Assembly (NCBI GenBank): GCA_904420175.1
Contig: CAJFUF010000005.1
Coordinates: 1-64,000, forward strand
Reading direction: 5' to 3'
DNA from: Candidatus Schneewindia gallinarum
GTDB lineage: Bacteria > Bacillota > Clostridia > Oscillospirales > Ruminococcaceae
Length of the DNA stretch: 64,000 bases
Part shown: one piece after another, positions 41,686 through 50,120 of the stretch
Layout: every line of letters begins with the position of its first letter
Position numbering within the stretch: the stretch's first letter is position 1
The notes under the pieces: generated by a model
Seen by the model: only the letters and a program-made list of their open reading frames with translations
Database searches by the model: none
Told to the model about the DNA's origin: nothing
Translations under genes and position numbers: made by a program

Positions 41686-42174
41686 ATGGAAATTGAACGA
41701 AAATTTCTGATTTCCGGCTTCCCTGATCTGCCGGTGGCAGAGTCCTCTGAGATGGAGCAGGGCTATCTGTGTGTTAAGCCTGTGGTGCGCATCCGGAAAA
41801 AGACGGTAGATGGCCGATCCGGTTACCGGCTGTGTATTAAGGGGGAAGGGACCCTCGCCCGGGAGGAAATCGAACTGCCGCTTACCCCGGAGGTGTACGG
41901 GCGCTTAAAGGCGCTGCTGCCCATGCCGCCGGTCAGAAAACTGCAAAAAGTTTACCCTCTGCCGGACGGGCTGCAGCTGGAATGTAACTTGGTGGATGCC
42001 GGAACGTCTGACGCCTTTTACTATGCAGAGGTGGAGTTCCAGAGCGTGGAGCAGGCACAGGCCTTTGTCCCGCCGGCCTTTCTGCTGCAGGATGTGACGG
42101 AGTGCCCCGGCTACAGCATGAGCAGCTACTGGACAAAAAAGCTGAATGAAAAACAAGGAGAGATGGGCAAATGA
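41686..42174 (+). CDS. CYTH-domain phosphatase/cyclase
   Basis: 162-residue CYTH domain (triphosphate tunnel fold). The diagnostic ExExK motif is at residues 2-6 (EIERK), followed by the expected basic residues (RIRKK, YRLCIKGEG) lining the tunnel. Bacterial members hydrolyse inorganic triphosphate or act as class IV adenylate cyclases; short single-domain ones like this are mostly triphosphatases. Start at 41686 has AGAGGAGGGG; the in-frame extension to 41602 has no family sequence. Coupled to degV by ATGA overlap. Confidence 0.9.
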   Translation: MEIERKFLISGFPDLPVAESSEMEQGYLCVKPVVRIRKKTVDGRSGYRLCIKGEGTLAREEIELPLTPEVYGRLKALLPMPPVRKLQKVYPLPDGLQLECNLVDAGTSDAFYYAEVEFQSVEQAQAFVPPAFLLQDVTECPGYSMSSYWTKKLNEKQGEMGK

Positions 42175-43013
42175 ATGTGAAAATCTGTGCCGACAGCACC
42201 TGTGACTTATCGGATGCACTGCTGGAACAGTACGGCGTCACCCTGGCGCCGCTGTATGTGGCGATGGATGACAAGCCCCTGAAGGACCGGGTGGAAATTG
42301 TGCCGGAGGATATTTTCCGCTATGTTGAAAAAAGCGGGAAGCTGTGCCGTACGGCGGCGGTGAATGTGGCCGATTATACGGAGCTGTTCGGCCGCTTTGC
42401 AAAACAGTACGACGCAGTGATTCACGTGTGCATCAGTTCGGACTTCTCCTCCTGCTATCAGAACGCGTGCGTTGCCGCGCAGGAGTTTGACAATGTGTAC
42501 ATAGTGGACTCCCGCAACCTGTCCACAGGCAGCGGCCTGCTTGTGATTGAGGCGGCGCTGCGCGCAGCCCAGGGGATGGAGCCCCAGCAGATTGTAACGG
42601 AATTGAACGAGCTGGCAGGCAGGGTGGAAGCCAGCTTCGTGGTGGATAATATTGAATACCTGCGCAAAGGCGGCCGGTGCAGTTCGGTTGCCGCGCTGGG
42701 CGCCAACCTGCTGCGCCTGAAGCCCTGCATTGAAGTGACCGACGGCAAAATGCATGCTGCCAAGAAGTACCGTGGCAGCCTTGAAAACTGCATTGTCCAA
42801 TATGTGAAGGACCGCCTGTCCGGCCGGAGCGATATTGTGGCAGACAGGATTTTCATCACCCACTCCACCTGCGCGCAGCAGATTGTGGACAGGGTGCGCG
42901 CCTTTGTTGAAGAGAACTGCAAATTCAACGAGATTTTGGAGACAGAGGCAGGCTGTACCATCAGCAACCACTGCGGTCCGGGGACCCTTGGCGTGCTGTT
43001 CATCAGAAAGTAA
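42171..43013 (+). CDS. DegV family protein (second paralogue)
   Basis: 280-residue DegV/FakB-like fatty-acid-binding protein. Motifs: CADSTCDLSDALL, ISSDFSSCYQNA, VDNIEYLRKGGRCSSVAALGANL and NHCGPGTLGVLFI. Compared with the paralogue at 22019 it ends in GPGTLG rather than VGAGCTG and has more cysteines, so ligand preference may differ. Start overlaps the CYTH stop. Confidence 0.93.
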   Translation: MNVKICADSTCDLSDALLEQYGVTLAPLYVAMDDKPLKDRVEIVPEDIFRYVEKSGKLCRTAAVNVADYTELFGRFAKQYDAVIHVCISSDFSSCYQNACVAAQEFDNVYIVDSRNLSTGSGLLVIEAALRAAQGMEPQQIVTELNELAGRVEASFVVDNIEYLRKGGRCSSVAALGANLLRLKPCIEVTDGKMHAAKKYRGSLENCIVQYVKDRLSGRSDIVADRIFITHSTCAQQIVDRVRAFVEENCKFNEILETEAGCTISNHCGPGTLGVLFIRK

Positions 43014-43046
43014 AAAGAACGGGCCGCACGGCCCGTTCTTTTTTTG
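43014..43046. terminator. Bidirectional terminator
   Basis: AAAGAACGGGCCG pairs with CGGCCCGTTCTTT around CA; T runs on both strands serve degV (plus) and pyruvate kinase (minus). Confidence 0.9.
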
Positions 43047-43065
43047 AGCAGCTTTTCAAATGATA

Positions 43066-44805
43066 TCACGCACCGAAGCGGACAATGCCCTTGGCCCCGT
43101 CCACAATGACGGTGGTCCCGCTTTTCAAAATTTTGGTGGCGTTTTTGGCAGCGTAAATAACGGGAATATCAAGGGTCATCCCGGCCACTACTGCATGGCA
43201 GTTGGGGTTTTCATCCTCCACTATCAGGGCTTTTGCTTTCTTGATGGCGGGCAGCATGGTGTTGTCCGTGCTGAAGGTGACAAGAATGTCCCCATCCTTA
43301 AAATGTTTTTTGACAGCGGCCTCATCCGCTGCAACGCACAGGTTGCCGCAAACCGTCTCCGGCATGGAGCCGATGCCGGACACCAGAATGTGCCCCACCA
43401 GATGCACTTTCAGCAGGTTGGTGGTGCCGGAAATTCCAAGCGGCACACCGGCTGTAATGACAACCAGATCCCCGCTTTCCAGATAGCCGGCCTCAGTGGC
43501 AAGCTGAACGGTGCGCTCGAACAGGCGGTCGGTGGAGTCCAGCTCTTCAATCATTAAAGGTTCAACCCCCCAGGACAGGGCCAACTGATTATAGACCTTT
43601 TCCGATGTAGTAAAGGAGATAATCGGGCACTCCGGGCGGTGCTTGCTAATCATCTTCGCCGTCTCGCCCGATTTGGTCACGTTGATAATGGCGACTGCGC
43701 CAAGGTCGTGTGCGGTGGTGCAGGTGGCGTGGGAGATGGCGCTGGTTACGGTATAGGGCAGGGGGAACGCCTCGCTTTCAAAGCGGCTTCTGTAGTTGAT
43801 GTTTTCCTCCGTTTTAATGGCAATGGTGGCCATGGTCTTTACCACCTCAACGGGATACTTGCCCACAGAGGTCTCGCCGCTGAGCATGATGGCGCTGGTC
43901 CCGTCATAGATGGCGTTGGCCACGTCGCTGATCTCCGCACGGGTGGGACGGGGGTTGTTAATCATGCTTTCCAGCATCTGGGTGGCGGTGATGACGCGCT
44001 TGCCTGCGCGGTATCCCTTTTTAATCAGCTCCTTCTGCAGCCTGGGCAGATCCTCGAAGGGCACCTCCACACCAAGGTCGCCGCGGGCGACCATGATGCC
44101 GTCCACCAGGTTGAGGATTTCCTCAATCTTTTCGCACCCCTCCAGATTCTCGATTTTTGCAATGATGCCAATGTCCCCGCCGCCGTTTTTTTCAAGGAAT
44201 TCTTTCACTTGCTTCACATCGTCCGCACGGCGTGTGAAGGAGGTGGCGATTAAATCCACATCGCACGAGATACCAAACAGGATGTCCTCCTTGTCGCGGT
44301 CGCTGAGGAAGGGCATGGTCAAATCCACCCCGGGCAGATTCAGGCTTTTGTGGTTGCTGACCACCCCGCTGTTGATAACCTCGCACACGATGTCGGTCTT
44401 TGTCAGCTTGACCACCGTCAGCTCAATCAGCCCGTCGTCCAGCATGATGCGCGCGCCCTTGGAGATGTCGCCGATGATATCGTAGCTGATGGAGACCTCC
44501 TCATTGGTGCCCTCCACCTTGCGGGTGGTCAGGGTGAAAATGTCGCCGGCGTTCAGCTGCACTTTCCCCTCCTTAAAGGTGCCAAGACGCAGTTCCGGCC
44601 CCTTGGTGTCCAGCATGATAGCAACGGGGCGGTGCAATTCCGCCCGCAGCTTTTTCACGGTGTCCATCCGGCGCTTATGCTCCTCGTGCGCGCCGTGGGA
44701 AAAGTTGAACCGGGCCACGTCCATTCCTGCCAGAATCATCTCGCGCAGGACCTCTTCTTTTTCTGAGGCGGGACCTAAGGTACAAACAATTTTTGTCTTG
44801 CGCAT
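43066..44805 (-). CDS. pyk: Pyruvate kinase with C-terminal PEP-utilising domain
   Basis: 579-residue glycolytic enzyme (PEP + ADP to pyruvate + ATP). The N terminus TKIVCTLGPASEKEEVL, MVARGDLGVEVPFEDLP and ETSVGKYPVEVVKTM are canonical. About 100 extra C-terminal residues (KAKALIVEDENPNCHAVVAG, ending IVDGAKGIVRFG) form the PEP-utilising swivelling domain found on Bacillus/Clostridium pyruvate kinases, though without an obvious phosphohistidine. GGAGGC precedes the ATG. Confidence 0.97.
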   Translation of the reverse strand: MRKTKIVCTLGPASEKEEVLREMILAGMDVARFNFSHGAHEEHKRRMDTVKKLRAELHRPVAIMLDTKGPELRLGTFKEGKVQLNAGDIFTLTTRKVEGTNEEVSISYDIIGDISKGARIMLDDGLIELTVVKLTKTDIVCEVINSGVVSNHKSLNLPGVDLTMPFLSDRDKEDILFGISCDVDLIATSFTRRADDVKQVKEFLEKNGGGDIGIIAKIENLEGCEKIEEILNLVDGIMVARGDLGVEVPFEDLPRLQKELIKKGYRAGKRVITATQMLESMINNPRPTRAEISDVANAIYDGTSAIMLSGETSVGKYPVEVVKTMATIAIKTEENINYRSRFESEAFPLPYTVTSAISHATCTTAHDLGAVAIINVTKSGETAKMISKHRPECPIISFTTSEKVYNQLALSWGVEPLMIEELDSTDRLFERTVQLATEAGYLESGDLVVITAGVPLGISGTTNLLKVHLVGHILVSGIGSMPETVCGNLCVAADEAAVKKHFKDGDILVTFSTDNTMLPAIKKAKALIVEDENPNCHAVVAGMTLDIPVIYAAKNATKILKSGTTVIVDGAKGIVRFGA

Positions 44806-44861
44806 GGAAAGCCTCCTTTTCCTTCTGTCTGTGAAGTGAATTTTTCAAAATCAATGTAATT

Positions 44862-44890
44862 ATCATACCCTAAATGCCGATTGGTTGCAA
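44862..44890 (-). promoter_or_regulatory. Promoter of pyruvate kinase
   Basis: On the minus strand TTGCAA (44885-44890), 17-base spacer, TATGAT (44862-44867). Confidence 0.68.
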
Positions 44891-44993
44891 CCATTTTTTG
44901 CGGGCGCGGGCCTCTCGTGCCACGGCGGTTTCCACTGCTTGCACCCCTTTGCCGGAAGGGGGCGCCCGGATGAAAAACAGCTGTGCTGCTCTG

Positions 44994-45022
44994 TTGACAA
45001 CATCTGCTTTTTTGTTTACAAT
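44994..45022 (+). promoter_or_regulatory. Promoter of the GATase1-like gene
   Basis: TTGACA (44994-44999), 17-base spacer, TACAAT (45017-45022). Confidence 0.78.
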
Positions 45023-45087
45023 ATGGTTGCGCAGGATCCTGTATGCGCAGCCTAAAATAACGCCTGATGGCAACGGAGGAGTAAAAG

Positions 45088-45834
45088 ATGAGCAAGCCTA
45101 AAATTTTATTTGCCGGCGAGTCGTGGTTTGTTACCACCATTGAAACCAAGGGGTTCGATCAGTTTACCATCGGCGGCTATGAGACGGAGATTCACCGCAT
45201 CTACCAGTACATGGGGGACGCGGCGGAGATCATCCATATGCCTGCGCACGAAATTTTGGAGAAGTTCCCCGGCACCGCGGAGGAGCTGGCTGAGTATGAC
45301 ATGGTAATCATCAGCGACGTGGGCGCCAACACCTTTTTCTTACATCCGCAGACCTTTAAATATTCCATCGCCACCCCCAACCGCCTGGAAGCCATCAAGC
45401 AGTATGTGGCCAACGGCGGCAGCTTCGGCATGATGGGCGGCTACCTGTCCTTCACCGGGTTTGAGGCGAAGGCTCATTACCATGACACCGCGCTGGAGGA
45501 GATTCTGCCGGTGGAGATGCTGCCCTGCGACGACCGGAAGGAGCATCCGGAGGGCTTCTCGGTTGAGATTGATCCGGACCGTCATCCCATCCTGAACGGT
45601 TTCCCGAAGAAGTGGCCCGCCCTGCTTGGCTACAACAAACTGATTGCGAAGCCGGATGCGGACGTCATTGTGGAGTATGACGGCGATCCCATTCTGGCAC
45701 TTGGCACCTATGGCAAGGGCAAGACGTTTGCCTGGGCCTCCGACTGTGCCCCCCACTGGATGAGCCCTGAGTTCTGCGAGTGGGAGTACAACAAGAAACT
45801 GTGGGAGAATATTATCGCCTGGGCCACCAAATAA
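45088..45834 (+). CDS. Class I glutamine-amidotransferase-like protein (GATase1_like)
   Basis: 248-residue cytosolic protein. The fold and segments (ILFAGESWFV at the start, YDMVIISDVGANTF, VANGGSFGMMGGYLSFTG, YGKGKTFAWASDCAPHW) match the GATase1_like family (PF07090 type). The residue at the nucleophile position is in FGMMGGY, so there is no catalytic cysteine and it should not be an amidotransferase. Members often accompany sugar catabolic genes; none is next to it here. GGAGGAG precedes the ATG. Confidence 0.85.
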   Translation: MSKPKILFAGESWFVTTIETKGFDQFTIGGYETEIHRIYQYMGDAAEIIHMPAHEILEKFPGTAEELAEYDMVIISDVGANTFFLHPQTFKYSIATPNRLEAIKQYVANGGSFGMMGGYLSFTGFEAKAHYHDTALEEILPVEMLPCDDRKEHPEGFSVEIDPDRHPILNGFPKKWPALLGYNKLIAKPDADVIVEYDGDPILALGTYGKGKTFAWASDCAPHWMSPEFCEWEYNKKLWENIIAWATK

Positions 45835-45850
45835 AACAGACGGAATGCTG

Positions 45851-45888
45851 AAAGGCGGGTCGGAATGCGTTCCGGCCCGCCTTTTTTA
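45851..45888 (+). terminator. Terminator after the GATase1-like gene
   Basis: AAAGGCGGG pairs with CCCGCCTTT, with inner CGGAA/TTCCG, followed by TTTTTT. Confidence 0.85.
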
Positions 45889-45908
45889 AAAAAGGAGAGC
45901 GAACAAAC

Positions 45909-46253
45909 ATGGTAAAGAAAAAGGACTCAAACCGTTCCGAAATCAGGGAACATGTGAAGGACGGGAAAGGCGCGGTGCAGTTCTGCCACATCTTTGAGCA
46001 GGACGAGCTGCTGGGTAAGGCGCGGACTTTTGCCGTGATGAAAATGAAGCCCGGCACCTCCATCGGCGATCATCCCCACGTGGGCGAAGCGGAGGCCTAC
46101 TATGTGCTGAAAGGCGAAGTGGAGGTCAGCGACGACGGGGAGAAGATTACCCTTGGCGAGGGGGACGCCATGCTGACGGGGGAGGGGCACTCCCACGCCA
46201 TTGAGAACAAATCGGCTGCGGACGCGGAAGTCCTGGCGATTATTATGCTGTAA
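45909..46253 (+). CDS. Cupin-domain protein
   Basis: 114-residue single-cupin protein. Metal-binding motif 1 is visible around DHPHVGEAEAYYVLKGE and motif 2 around EGDAMLTGEGHSHAIEN. The small size indicates a sugar- or metabolite-binding cupin, isomerase or regulator; no more precise call is possible. AAAGGAGAG precedes the ATG. It lies after a terminator and about 100 bases before the NSS transporter, with which it may be co-transcribed. Confidence 0.88.
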   Translation: MVKKKDSNRSEIREHVKDGKGAVQFCHIFEQDELLGKARTFAVMKMKPGTSIGDHPHVGEAEAYYVLKGEVEVSDDGEKITLGEGDAMLTGEGHSHAIENKSAADAEVLAIIML

Positions 46254-46350
46254 ACCAGCTTGAAGCCCTCTCTTCTGCAAGCGGGAAGGGGGCTTTCCGG
46301 GAAATACTGAAAATGTCCCGCCCATTTGGGATAAGTGTGGAGGATGCAGT

Positions 46351-47724
46351 GTGGAAAAGAGAGAAAAATTTGGTTCCCGCCTGGGGTTTATCCTGATTTC
46401 GGCGGGCTGTGCGGTGGGCCTCGGCAATGTGTGGCGTTTCCCATACATTGTGGGGCAGTACGGCGGCGCGGCATTTGTGCTGCTGTATTTGTTTTTTCTG
46501 GTTGTGCTGGCCATGCCCATTATGTCGATGGAGTTCTCTGTCGGCCGGGCAAGCAGGCAGAGTGTGGCGACCTCCTTCCGAAAGCTGGAGCCGAAGGGGA
46601 CGAAGTGGCACCTGTTCGGCTACTTCGGCATAGCAGGCAATTACCTGCTGATGATGTTTTACACCACCATTGCAGGCTGGATGCTGTACTATTTGTTTGA
46701 TATGGCGCGCGGCGGATTTGAGGGGCTCAGCACCACGCAGGTGGAGCAGAAATTTTCGGAAATTACGGCAGATCCGGTTCTGGGTATCTGCTGCATGCTG
46801 CTGGCGGTGCTGCTGGGCTTTCTTGTGTGCTCGCTGGGCCTGAAAAACGGGGTGGAGAAAATCACAAAAGGGATGATGACCGCCCTGTTTGTGGTTATGC
46901 TGGTGCTGGTGGTACGCAGTATGACGCTGCCCGGCGCAGCGGACGGGCTAAGCTTCTATCTGTTGCCGGACTTCTCCAAAATGGTGGAGAACGGCCTGTG
47001 GGATGCGGTGTTTGCCGCCATGGGCCAGGCATTCTTTACACTCAGCGTGGGCATCGGAAGCATGGCCATTTTCGGCAGCTACATTGGGAAGGAGCGCACC
47101 CTCCTTGGGGAGACGGTGAACATCACCGTGCTGGACACGCTGGTGGCGGTCACGGCGGGACTTATCATTTTCCCGGCCTGCGCCGCTTTTGGCGTCAGCC
47201 CGGACAGCGGCCCGCCGCTGGTGTTTGTAACACTGCCCAATATTTTCAACGAAATGCCGCTGTCCCGGCTGTGGGGTTCGCTGTTTTTCCTGTTTATGAG
47301 CTTCGCCGCCCTGTCCACTGTGATTGCGGTGTTTGAAAACATCCTGTCCTTCGCCATGGATTTGTGGGGCTGGACCAGGAAGAAGGCGGTGGCGGTGAAC
47401 ATCCTGTTGGTGAGTGTGCTGAGCCTGCCCTCCGCCATGGCCTACAACCTGCTTTCCGGCGTTGCGCCCTTTGGAAGCGGCTCAACCATCATTGACCTGG
47501 AGGACTTTATTGTCAGCAACAACCTGCTGCCTCTGGGCGCGCTTGTGTACCTGCTGTTCTGCGTCACCAAAAAGGGCTGGGGCTGGGACAATTTTATCAA
47601 AGAGGTGAACACCGGAAAGGGGCTTCGCTTCCCCACAAGCATCCGTTTTTATGTCACCTATGTCCTGCCGGTCATTATGCTTGTCATTTTTGTGGGCGGC
47701 TACATTGTAAAATTTTTCGGATAA
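46351..47724 (+). CDS. Sodium-dependent transporter, NSS/SNF family
   Basis: 457-residue LeuT-fold membrane protein with eleven to twelve helices, co-transporting Na+ with an amino acid or related amine. The first helix carries the family signature (ISAGCAVGLGNVWRFPY) with the unwound sodium site, and later PGAADGLSFYLLPDFSKM and FTLSVGIGSMAIFGSY (helix 6 region). GTG start after GTGGAGG. The substrate cannot be told from the sequence. Confidence 0.95.
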   Translation: MEKREKFGSRLGFILISAGCAVGLGNVWRFPYIVGQYGGAAFVLLYLFFLVVLAMPIMSMEFSVGRASRQSVATSFRKLEPKGTKWHLFGYFGIAGNYLLMMFYTTIAGWMLYYLFDMARGGFEGLSTTQVEQKFSEITADPVLGICCMLLAVLLGFLVCSLGLKNGVEKITKGMMTALFVVMLVLVVRSMTLPGAADGLSFYLLPDFSKMVENGLWDAVFAAMGQAFFTLSVGIGSMAIFGSYIGKERTLLGETVNITVLDTLVAVTAGLIIFPACAAFGVSPDSGPPLVFVTLPNIFNEMPLSRLWGSLFFLFMSFAALSTVIAVFENILSFAMDLWGWTRKKAVAVNILLVSVLSLPSAMAYNLLSGVAPFGSGSTIIDLEDFIVSNNLLPLGALVYLLFCVTKKGWGWDNFIKEVNTGKGLRFPTSIRFYVTYVLPVIMLVIFVGGYIVKFFG

Positions 47725-47725
47725 A

Positions 47726-47758
47726 GAAAAAGGACAGGAAGTTTCCTGTCCTTTTTTA
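47726..47758 (+). terminator. Terminator of the NSS transporter gene
   Basis: AAAAAGGACAGGAA pairs with TTCCTGTCCTTTTT around GT, followed by T/A. Confidence 0.9.
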
Positions 47759-47820
47759 AAACTTTACAGGGCGTTTAAGGTCTTTTCACATTTTTTCAAA
47801 TTCAGTTCATAAAGATAGGA

Positions 47821-48005
47821 TATAGTAAAAACAGCACAAGGAAAGGAGGGCAGGCGGAGTGTAAAAAAAGAAAAGGGCCATTTTTTACTTCAAAGAAAAC
47901 TTTCGGAAGCAAAATTTTAACATCATATAGATACTGTCAGTCCGCCGGGGAGGCCCCCGGCGGACGGGACAGACGAACAGACCGCCGTACGGCGGCTATT
48001 TTTTT
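47821..48005 (+). ncRNA. Short orphan transcription unit with start-stop ORF and own terminator
   Basis: A TATAGT -10-like box (47821-47826, no good -35) is followed by GGAAAGGAGGG (47840-47850), an ideal ribosome site, then GTG (47859-47861) at the right spacing whose next codon is TAA. No other start lies in range. Downstream are an 11-bp hairpin (GTCCGCCGGGG/CCCCGGCGGAC, 47940-47965) and a plus-strand terminator over the tyrA stop. It may be a small RNA, a degenerate leader-peptide gene, or a small gene broken by a slip in the run of seven A after the GTG. Confidence 0.35.
47982..48005 (+). terminator. Plus-strand terminator overlapping the tyrA end
   Basis: CCGCC pairs with GGCGG around GTAC, followed by CTATTTTTTT. 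Only a plus-strand transcript would be terminated here, yet no annotated plus-strand gene ends nearby. Confidence 0.6.
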
Positions 48006-48847
48006 GCCGCTTCCTTTTTTAAGTTCTCCCGCTTGATACGGCTTCCGTCCGCAAGCAGGGCAATAAGCCTTTCCCGGTCGCCCTGTTCCAGCGCCTGCTC
48101 ATACTGCTGCAGGTGCCCTATCAGGTTCTTTACTTCGAACAGCAGCGGATCCCGGTTCAGCAGAAACAGGCTGCTCCACATCTCCTCGTTGATGGTGGCG
48201 ATGCGGGTCATGTCCTGAAAGCTGCCTGCGCTGAAGCCGCACTCGTTCTCAATGGAGGGGCTTTTGACATAGGCGCTGGACACCACGTGCGCCAGCTGGG
48301 AGGTGTAGGCGATAACCCGGTCGTGTTCCTGCGGCGTGGCGGTTACCACCTGGCCGAAACCGATGGACAACGCCAGTTCCCCGGCAGCTTTTACCGCCTC
48401 CGGACAGGTTTTGTCCGTGGGGGTGATAATAAAGCTGGCGTTTTGCCAAAGCTGTGCCTGTGCGCCGGAAAAGCCGGAGACCTCCCTGCCTGCCATGGGG
48501 TGGCAGGGCACAAAATGCACGCCGGTGCCGGAAAATGCCTCGTCCGCGGCAAGGGCCACGGCGGATTTAATGCCGCACACATCGCACACCATGCTGCCTT
48601 TTTTGAATTCGGCCGCATGCTTCTGGATGAAGTGCACCGTGGCCTCCGGATACAGGCAGATAAAGCTGACGTCCGCCTCATCCAGCCGGTCCGGCGTAAG
48701 CCTTTCGTCCACTGCGCCCTCCGCCAGCGCTGCGTCCATGGTGGCCTCATCGGTGTCAAGGCCGAGGACCGTGTGCTGTGTGTATTTCTGAAAGGCCTTA
48801 CAGAGGGAGCCGCCGATAAGCCCCAGCCCAATGACTGCAATCCGCAT
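47996..48847 (-). CDS. tyrA: Prephenate dehydrogenase
   Basis: 283-residue NAD(P)-dependent enzyme that converts prephenate to 4-hydroxyphenylpyruvate for tyrosine. The Rossmann motif VIGLGLIGGSL starts at residue 5; the conserved CHPMAGREVSGF follows in the middle. No ACT domain. The ATG at 48847 overlaps the aroF stop (TAATG) and has GGGAAGG upstream. Second gene of the aroF-tyrA operon. Confidence 0.96.
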   Translation of the reverse strand: MRIAVIGLGLIGGSLCKAFQKYTQHTVLGLDTDEATMDAALAEGAVDERLTPDRLDEADVSFICLYPEATVHFIQKHAAEFKKGSMVCDVCGIKSAVALAADEAFSGTGVHFVPCHPMAGREVSGFSGAQAQLWQNASFIITPTDKTCPEAVKAAGELALSIGFGQVVTATPQEHDRVIAYTSQLAHVVSSAYVKSPSIENECGFSAGSFQDMTRIATINEEMWSSLFLLNRDPLLFEVKNLIGHLQQYEQALEQGDRERLIALLADGSRIKRENLKKEAAKK

Positions 48848-49857
48848 TACAAAACCTTCCCTTCCATCCGGCACAGGGCCTTGACACTGTCCATAATGCC
48901 GTCAAACCGATCCGGGCGGATGGACTGCTTTCCGTCGCACAGCGCGTGGGGCGGATCGGGGTGCACCTCAATCATCAGCCCGTCTGCACCCGCGACCACA
49001 GCGGTTTTGGAAAGGGGCATAATTAAGGAGGCGTTGCCGGTGGCATGGCTGGGATCCACCACGACAGGCAGATGTGTCAGCTGTTTTAACAGCGGCACGG
49101 CGGAGATGTCCAGCGTGTTGCGGGTGGCCGTCTCAAACGTGCGGATTCCACGTTCGCACAGGATGACCCGCTCGTTCCCCTCGGACATGATGTATTCCGC
49201 ACTCATCAGCAGCTCCTCAATGGTGCTGGACAGGCCGCGCTTAAGCAGGATGGGCTTGTTGCACTTCCCCAGCTCACTGAGCATCTCAAAGTTCTGCATG
49301 TTGCGCGCTCCGACCTGAATGATATCCACATCGTTGTACAGGTGCAGATGGTTGAGGCTGGTCAGCTCCGTAACAATGGGCAGCCCCGTCTCCTTTTTGG
49401 CAATCAGCAGCAGTTCAATCCCCTCTGCCTTCAGCCCGCGGAATGCGTAGGGGGAGGTACGGGGCTTAAACGCGCCGCCGCGCAGCAGCTTCGCGCCGGA
49501 GGCCTTCACCTTTTTTGCAACAGAGACGATCTGCTCTTCACTTTCCACGGAGCACGGCCCTGCGATGACGCTGAAATTGCCGCCGCCGAATTTGGCGCCG
49601 CCCACCTCAATAACCGTGTCGTCCTGATGGAACTTGCGGTTTGCCAGTTTGTAGGGTTCGCTGACGCGTTTAACCGTTTGCACCAGCTCATTTGCCTGCA
49701 GCGCGTCAATATCCAGCTTGGAGGTGTCGCCCACAAGCCCAATGATGGTGGACTGGGTTCCGTCACTGCGGTGGATGCCAAGACCCTGTCCCTTTAGGCT
49801 GCGGATAAGCCCCTCCACCTTATGGGGATCCGCATGGTTCTTTAAGACAATAATCAT
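48847..49857 (-). CDS. aroF: 3-deoxy-7-phosphoheptulonate synthase (DAHP synthase, AroF/I-beta type)
   Basis: 336-residue first enzyme of the shikimate pathway (PEP + erythrose 4-phosphate). The N-terminal 70 residues form the ferredoxin-like regulatory domain of the I-beta class; the barrel has IAGPCSVES, LRGGAFKPRTSPYAFRG, VIVDPSHATG-like VVVDPSHATG and the metal Cys/His/Glu set. Start at 49857 has AGAAGGA; the ORF extension to 49941 crosses the promoter palindrome. Control by tyrosine or prephenate on the N-terminal domain is usual for the class. Confidence 0.96.
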   Translation of the reverse strand: MIIVLKNHADPHKVEGLIRSLKGQGLGIHRSDGTQSTIIGLVGDTSKLDIDALQANELVQTVKRVSEPYKLANRKFHQDDTVIEVGGAKFGGGNFSVIAGPCSVESEEQIVSVAKKVKASGAKLLRGGAFKPRTSPYAFRGLKAEGIELLLIAKKETGLPIVTELTSLNHLHLYNDVDIIQVGARNMQNFEMLSELGKCNKPILLKRGLSSTIEELLMSAEYIMSEGNERVILCERGIRTFETATRNTLDISAVPLLKQLTHLPVVVDPSHATGNASLIMPLSKTAVVAGADGLMIEVHPDPPHALCDGKQSIRPDRFDGIMDSVKALCRMEGKVL

Positions 49858-49891
49858 AAAAATCCTTCTTTCCGATGCGCTTGTACTGAAT

Positions 49892-49922
49892 CGCAATTTA
49901 AAGCGTAACGCTTTAAATTGCG
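49892..49922 (-). promoter_or_regulatory. Perfect 14-bp palindrome at the aroF transcription start
   Basis: Arms CGCAATTTAAAGCG and CGCTTTAAATTGCG with a TAA spacer. It begins three bases after the aroF -10, so it covers the start site and the first 30 bases of the mRNA. It could be a repressor operator or a 5' stabilising hairpin. Confidence 0.8.
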
Positions 49923-49925
49923 AAA

Positions 49926-49954
49926 ATAATAACACATCCACTGCCTGTTGTCAA
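49926..49954 (-). promoter_or_regulatory. Promoter of aroF-tyrA
   Basis: On the minus strand TTGACA (49949-49954), 17-base spacer, TATTAT (49926-49931). Confidence 0.85.
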
Positions 49955-50039
49955 GGGCGGAAAGGGAAATTTTCGCAGCAGCGTGCGCCGGATGCAGGCG
50001 GGAAGCGGACTTTAACCTTTTCCGGCACCACTTTTTGTA

Positions 50040-50068
50040 TTGAATACGGGGAAAATGTAGGCTATAAT
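50040..50068 (+). promoter_or_regulatory. Promoter of the flavodoxin-like pair
   Basis: TTGAAT (50040-50045), 17-base spacer, TATAAT (50063-50068). Confidence 0.75.
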
Positions 50069-50120
50069 GAAGATATACCCTGCCGAGGGCGGGGTGAACA
50101 AAGGATATAAGGGAGAGAGT

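Noticed and set aside
45088-45834. Active glutamine amidotransferase
   Set aside because: The nucleophile cysteine expected in the GxCxG-like elbow is absent (FGMMGGY).
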